A stretch of DNA of 10,234 bases from an uncultured Rhodospirillaceae bacterium (lineage in GTDB: Bacteria > Pseudomonadota > Alphaproteobacteria > CAAGCB01 > CAG-977): positions 1 through 10,234 of the forward strand of contig USCC01000076.1 of assembly GCA_900553035.1 (NCBI GenBank), given 5' to 3'. Shown one piece after another: positions 6,630 to 10,234 of the stretch. The notes below the pieces were generated by a model. The model saw nothing but the letters and a program-made list of their open reading frames with translations, ran no database searches and was not told the DNA's origin. Every line of letters begins with the position of its first letter. Positions within the stretch are counted from its first letter, which is position 1. The position numbers and the translations under genes were made by a program.

Positions 6630-8093
6630 ATGCCCAGTTCTCAGGATGACGGTTTCGATCCTGCCTCTTACGTTCCCGCCGCCTATGACGAAATGATCGG
6701 TTCGGACGGCGAAATTTCAGCGGCTTATAAAACGTATGACGGGTGGTTGAAAACAGCTCCTTCCGAGACTCTGGCGCAGCGCAACGAACAGGCGGACATC
6801 CTGTTCCGCCGGATGGGCATTACGTTTGCGGTTTACGGCGAACAAACCGGTGTCGAACGCCTGATCCCCTTTGATCCGATCCCTCGTATTCTGGCCAACG
6901 CCGAATGGGAAAAACTGAACGCCGGGATATGCCAGCGCGTCCGGGCGCTGAATGCTTTTATTCAGGACGTCTACACAACGCGCGACATTTTAAGGGCGGA
7001 AATCGTTCCCGAAGAGCTGATTGTGAAAAATTCCGAATATACGGCCGAAGTCGAAGGCTTCACGCCGCCGAACGGCGTGCATGTCCATATTTCCGGAATT
7101 GACATCGTGCGTACTTCGCCGGATGAATTCTTTGTTCTGGAAGACAATCTGCGCACGCCGTCGGGCGTTTCCTACATGCTGGAAAACCGCGAAGTGATGA
7201 TGCGGCTGTTCCCGGATCTGTTCAATTTGTATGAGGTCCTGCCGGTCAACCATTATCCGCAGGAACTTAAGAAAACGCTGGAACTGTCGGCGCCCGAAGG
7301 CGTTGAAGCCCCCAAAGCCGTCCTGTTCACGCCCGGTATTTACAACAGCGCGTACTTTGAACACGCTTTTCTGGCTTATGAAATGGGGATTGACCTTGTG
7401 CAGGGGCAGGATCTGTTCGTCGGGGATGACGATTTTGTTTACATGCGCACAATTGACGGGCCGTGCCGGGTTGATGTCATTTACCGCCGCATTGACGATC
7501 AATTCCTTGATCCCGAAGTCTTTCGTCCGGATTCCCTTCTGGGGTGTCCGGGGCTGTTCCGCGCCGTCCTGAAAAAGCACGTGACGCTGGTCAACGCGAT
7601 TGGCAACGGCGTGGCGGATGATAAGTCCGTTTACCCTTATGTTCCGCAAATGATTGAATTTTATCTGGGCGAAAAGCCGATTCTGCCGAACGTCCCGACC
7701 TATACCCTGTCAAAGCCGGACGATTTCAAATATGTCAACGAACATATCGGTGAACTGGTGATCAAGGAAACTCACGGTTCGGGCGGTTACGGCATGCTGA
7801 TCGGGCCGAAGGCGACCCGGGACGAAATCGCGGCGTTCCGGGAAAAAATAAAGGAACATCCCGAAAACTACATTGCTCAGCCGACCCTTTCCCTTTCGTC
7901 ATGTCCGACGCTTCAGGAGGAGGGGCTTGCCCCGCGCCATGTGGATCTGCGTCCTTACGCGCTGATGCAGAGTCCGGACAAGGTTGTCGTGGTTCCTGGC
8001 GCTCTGACGCGAGTCGCTCTGCGCGACGGCTCACTGGTCGTGAACTCGTCCCAGGGGGGCGGCACGAAGGATACCTGGGTTTTGGGGGCGTAG
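6630..8093 (+). CDS. Circularly permuted ATP-grasp protein (DUF404/DUF407 type)
   Basis: Cytosolic protein (487 aa) of the circularly permuted ATP-grasp family, predicted to activate a carboxylate with ATP and join it to an amine, probably in synthesis or modification of a small peptide. The substrate is unknown. Family landmarks in order are: YDEMIGSDGEI (19-29), PFDPIPRIL near 80-88, QRVRALNAFIQDVY (102-115), EDNLRTPSGV (171-180), YRRIDDQFLDP (285-295), GNGVADDKSVYPYVP (325-339), the glycine-rich KETHGSGGYGM (389-399), HVDLRPYAL (437-445) and the terminal NSSQGGGTKDTWVL (472-485). It is complete and not fused to the Alpha-E domain, which is encoded by the next gene. Nine bases separate the two, and this gene's TAG runs into the next ribosome-binding site. 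In many bacteria this pair sits with transglutaminase-like and Anbu proteasome-like genes; neither is present here. Confidence 0.93.
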   Translation: MPSSQDDGFDPASYVPAAYDEMIGSDGEISAAYKTYDGWLKTAPSETLAQRNEQADILFRRMGITFAVYGEQTGVERLIPFDPIPRILANAEWEKLNAGICQRVRALNAFIQDVYTTRDILRAEIVPEELIVKNSEYTAEVEGFTPPNGVHVHISGIDIVRTSPDEFFVLEDNLRTPSGVSYMLENREVMMRLFPDLFNLYEVLPVNHYPQELKKTLELSAPEGVEAPKAVLFTPGIYNSAYFEHAFLAYEMGIDLVQGQDLFVGDDDFVYMRTIDGPCRVDVIYRRIDDQFLDPEVFRPDSLLGCPGLFRAVLKKHVTLVNAIGNGVADDKSVYPYVPQMIEFYLGEKPILPNVPTYTLSKPDDFKYVNEHIGELVIKETHGSGGYGMLIGPKATRDEIAAFREKIKEHPENYIAQPTLSLSSCPTLQEEGLAPRHVDLRPYALMQSPDKVVVVPGALTRVALRDGSLVVNSSQGGGTKDTWVLGA

Positions 8094-8102
8094 GAGGATA
8101 AG

Positions 8103-9026
8103 ATGATGCTCAGCCGTACAGCCGACAATATTTACTGGATGACCCGCATGGCCGAACGTGCGCAGGACACGGTTCGCATTCTTGAGGCGGCCTACCGTAT
8201 GGAACAGCTTCCCGGCGCCGGAGCAGGGTGGGATCCGATCCTGACGATTTCAGGACAGATTGAGAGTTTCAAGGCAAAATACGATGCTCTGAGTTCAAAA
8301 AACGTCCTGAAATTCATGATTTTCGACATGGACAACCCGTCCAGCGTTTACGCATGCATGAAAGCGGCCCGCGAAAACGCCCGTTCGGAACGCTATACGC
8401 TTCCCGAAGAAATGTTCGAAAGCATCAACACAACCTGGATTGAAATGCAGGGCCTGTATTTCGACGGCCTGGAGCGTTCCGGGTTTCGGGAATTTTTTGA
8501 ATGGATCAAGGATCGGACAGAGCTGTTCCGCGGCCTGACCGTCAGCATGATGGTCAAGGACGAGGCCTTTCAGTTCGCCCGCCTGGGAACGTTTATTGAA
8601 CGCGCGGACAGCACGGCGCGCCTTCTGGATGTGAAGTACCATATCCTTGTCCCCGCGGACAGTGCCGATAAGGGGCTGATTGATTATTACCAATGGGGAG
8701 AACTGTTGCGTTCCGTCGGGGCATGGCAGGCTTACCGGAGCATTTACCGCGAAGACCTTATCCCGTCGAAAATCGTCGAAATGCTGATTTTCAGCCCGAT
8801 TTTCCCGCGTTCCATGCACAATTCTTATGACGAGATCATTACAAGTCTGAGCGCGTTGCGTCCGGAAACGACGTCTTTGAAAATCGCCGCGCAGGAACAT
8901 GCCTTTCTGCATACCGGGACGCTGACGGGGATTTTAAAGGATCGTTCTCTGCATGATTTCCTGACGGATTTTATCGGCTTTACGGCGGATCTGTCCAATC
9001 AGATTCGGACAGATTTCATGGGGTAG
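8103..9026 (+). CDS. Alpha-E domain protein (DUF403), ATP-grasp partner
   Basis: All-helical protein (307 aa) of the Alpha-E family, known from its constant genomic pairing with circularly permuted ATP-grasp proteins. The biochemical role is not established; it may be an accessory subunit or a second catalytic component of the peptide-forming system. Family signatures are the N-terminal LSRTADNIYWMTRMAERAQDT, ARENARSERYTLPEEMFE in the first half, FIERADSTARLLDVKYH near the middle and YYQWGELLRSVGAWQAYR. Repeated acidic/basic helical motifs (MAERAQ and FIERAD) are typical. The ribosome-binding site GGAGG (8093-8097) begins on the last base of the upstream stop, 5 nt before ATG 8103. A second ATG at 8106 has 8-nt spacing and is equally possible. 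The gene ends before a bidirectional terminator, so the operon appears to contain only two genes. Confidence 0.93.
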   Translation: MMLSRTADNIYWMTRMAERAQDTVRILEAAYRMEQLPGAGAGWDPILTISGQIESFKAKYDALSSKNVLKFMIFDMDNPSSVYACMKAARENARSERYTLPEEMFESINTTWIEMQGLYFDGLERSGFREFFEWIKDRTELFRGLTVSMMVKDEAFQFARLGTFIERADSTARLLDVKYHILVPADSADKGLIDYYQWGELLRSVGAWQAYRSIYREDLIPSKIVEMLIFSPIFPRSMHNSYDEIITSLSALRPETTSLKIAAQEHAFLHTGTLTGILKDRSLHDFLTDFIGFTADLSNQIRTDFMG

Positions 9027-9043
9027 AGAACAGAAGAGCATGC

Positions 9044-9081
9044 AAAAGCGGCGCCGATGGAAAAACCGGCGCCGCTTTTTT
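9044..9081. terminator. Bidirectional rho-independent terminator between convergent genes
   Basis: GCGGCGCCG (9048-9056) pairs with CGGCGCCGC (9067-9075) around a 10-nt loop. A run of six T follows on the plus strand (9076-9081) and an A4 run precedes on the left (9044-9047), giving a short T tract on the minus strand. It serves the Alpha-E gene strongly and the convergent repeat-protein gene more weakly. Confidence 0.9.
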
Positions 9082-9089
9082 ATAGCAGG

Positions 9090-10234
9090 TTACACTTTCG
9101 GGCAGTAGGACTGGGAGTTGCTGTAACTTGCCTGCCAGCTCACAACACCGCTCGTGTAGTTACCTTTACAGATCATATGGTTTCCCGTGCGACCCGGCGT
9201 ATTGACTGTTGCCGTGCCGGACAGTGTGGCTGTGCCTCTCAGGTACGTCACCGCATTCGGCGACCCCGGTTTGAAGACGGCATTGCCGTAAACCTGCGCC
9301 TTTTCTTCGATATAGGCATATCCGCCGACTTGAGCATTGCCATAAACTTTGGCGTTGCCCTGCACCTTGATGCTTTCGGTCAGGACGGCATTATCGTAGA
9401 CTTGGGCATTTCCGGAGACGGAAGGGCCTCCCAGAAGTTTAGCGTAACCGGAAATGGTGCCGCCGGCATATGCGCGTTCATTTGTCGAAGAATAATACCC
9501 TTTGCCTCCGGCAATAATCGCATGGCCTGAAACATGTCCGGTAACATATCCGCCCAGAAAAACCTGTGCGTCTCCGGAAAGCGAAGCACTGCCGTTGTAT
9601 CCGTTGATTTCGGAAACGTAGTAGGAGCCTTTCGCAAACACGTCCGGTGTCTGGCTGAAGCCCGAATATTTACCGAAACCGTGCATGATGGCGCGGTCGT
9701 AAACTTTCGCCGCGTTGACCTGAGAACCGGCCAGCACTTTGGCGTCGCCGTAAACTTCGGCGCCGTTTGAAAGCCGCGTCGCACCGCAGTAGTACTCAAC
9801 GTTGCCTTTCATGTCGGTCACGCCGGCCCCTTCGACAAGAGCATTGCCGTAAACTTTGGAATTGCCCGTGACCCAGGCGCATCCGCGCGAGTCGCAACCG
9901 ACCCAGGCGTTCCCGGTCTGAGACAGGTTCGCTTCGCTTTCAATATAACCGCCAAGCGTTCCGGCCTTGACATTTCCGAAGTCCTTGACGGCCTTGATCC
10001 GGCGCAGGTTCGAATAATAGTCCGCCCCTTTGCAGTCCGGCTTCATGTCCGCCATGATGACGTACTTTTTGGTCGTAGAGCAGGAACAGGAACCCGTCCC
10101 GGCATTGGCAACCGTCCAGTCCGCAGCGGAGCCGCCTTTTTCATCCGCACATTTTTGCGGTGTATACTGACATGCCGTTCCGCATCCGCCCGAACCGTCC
10201 GCAACCTGACCCGAAGGACACGTACACTGCGTCC
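9090..10234 (-). CDS. Cys-rich, beta-helix repeat protein, likely surface or secreted (5' truncated)
   Basis: The frame is open from the right window edge to TAA at 9090-9092, so 380 residues are visible and the true start lies outside; the internal ATG at 10055 is not the start. The first 59 residues are Cys-rich, with seven cysteines in patterns such as CTCPSG, GGCGTAC and SCSCS. A conserved-looking block with YYSNLRRIKAVKDFGNV and AGTLGGYIESE then leads into about 230 residues of short repeats such as GNSKVYGNALV, GNAQVYDNAVL and GNAKVYGNAQV. Alternating small, Gly/Asn and aliphatic positions resemble hexapeptide-type beta-helix or polymer-forming repeats found in phage and surface proteins. 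The C-terminus has two cysteines (MICKGN and YCPKV). Disulfides and the low share of charged residues suggest an extracellular place. Adhesin, pilin-like or phage-tail roles are all possible; I cannot choose among them. Confidence 0.75.
   Translation of the reverse strand, partial: TQCTCPSGQVADGSGGCGTACQYTPQKCADEKGGSAADWTVANAGTGSCSCSTTKKYVIMADMKPDCKGADYYSNLRRIKAVKDFGNVKAGTLGGYIESEANLSQTGNAWVGCDSRGCAWVTGNSKVYGNALVEGAGVTDMKGNVEYYCGATRLSNGAEVYGDAKVLAGSQVNAAKVYDRAIMHGFGKYSGFSQTPDVFAKGSYYVSEINGYNGSASLSGDAQVFLGGYVTGHVSGHAIIAGGKGYYSSTNERAYAGGTISGYAKLLGGPSVSGNAQVYDNAVLTESIKVQGNAKVYGNAQVGGYAYIEEKAQVYGNAVFKPGSPNAVTYLRGTATLSGTATVNTPGRTGNHMICKGNYTSGVVSWQASYSNSQSYCPKV
9225..9960 (-). repeat. GNAxVYG-type repeat-coding region
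   Basis: The encoded protein repeats the pattern G(N/D/Y)A(K/Q/E)V(Y/F) roughly every 12 residues, for example SGNAQVYDNAV, QGNAKVYGNAQV, GAEVYGDAKV and SGDAQVFLG. The DNA copies have diverged, unlike the near-identical 84-bp repeat at the other end of the window, so this is conserved protein architecture rather than a recent expansion. Boundaries are approximate. Confidence 0.7.

Noticed and set aside
6990..7649. Long minus-strand frame opposite the ATP-grasp gene
   Set aside because: It is antisense to conserved ATP-grasp motifs and has no supporting start signal.
9057..9530. Plus-strand open frame starting in the loop of the bidirectional terminator
   Set aside because: Its ATG lies inside the terminator hairpin and it is antisense to the repeat protein; it has no recognisable domain.
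9090..10055. Start of the beta-helix protein at the ATG at 10055
   Set aside because: The frame continues without a stop to the window edge and the upstream 59 codons encode a coherent Cys-rich segment, so the ATG is internal.

Overview
The window looks like chromosomal DNA of a Gram-negative bacterium. My best guess is an alphaproteobacterium, possibly host-associated or gut-dwelling. The basis is an OmpR/EnvZ pair of alphaproteobacterial style, a ComM/YifB protein, a lipobox lipoprotein and moderate GC. The taxonomic call is inference from protein style, not from a marker gene.

Layout: (1) 1-364 (-) is the 5' part of a gene for a very acidic, Tyr/Glu-rich protein built from tandem EYEYVEVP units, cut by the window edge. 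(2) 497-6502 (-) is a run of five genes on one strand, in transcription order: a small lipoprotein, comM/yifB, ompR, envZ and pckG (GTP-type PEP carboxykinase). pckG is followed by a clear rho-independent terminator. Gaps of 3 bp (lipoprotein/comM) and 12 bp (ompR/envZ) suggest translational coupling. The gaps before ompR (about 130 bp) and before pckG (about 140 bp) leave room for separate promoters or leader control, and a terminator-like hairpin lies just upstream of the pckG ribosome-binding site. (3) 6503-6629 is a divergent AT-rich intergenic region with an inverted repeat and a candidate promoter. (4) 6630-9026 (+) is a tight two-gene operon, a circularly permuted ATP-grasp protein followed by an Alpha-E protein, which together are predicted to make or modify a peptide by amide ligation. 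(5) A bidirectional terminator at 9044-9081 separates it from the convergent last gene. (6) 9090-10234 (-) is the 3' part of a gene for a likely surface or extracellular protein: a Cys-rich segment followed by a long GNAxVYGxAxV repeat region predicted to form a beta-helix.

Functionally, the centre holds housekeeping, DNA-uptake and regulatory genes (PEPCK for gluconeogenesis, OmpR/EnvZ envelope sensing, ComM helicase). The less described parts are the two repeat proteins at the ends, the unknown lipoprotein and the ATP-grasp/Alpha-E pair. I see no CRISPR array, tRNA, rRNA, insertion sequence or phage integration site. I found no confident new multi-gene system. The acidic Tyr-repeat protein and the minimal ATP-grasp/Alpha-E operon are the best leads.
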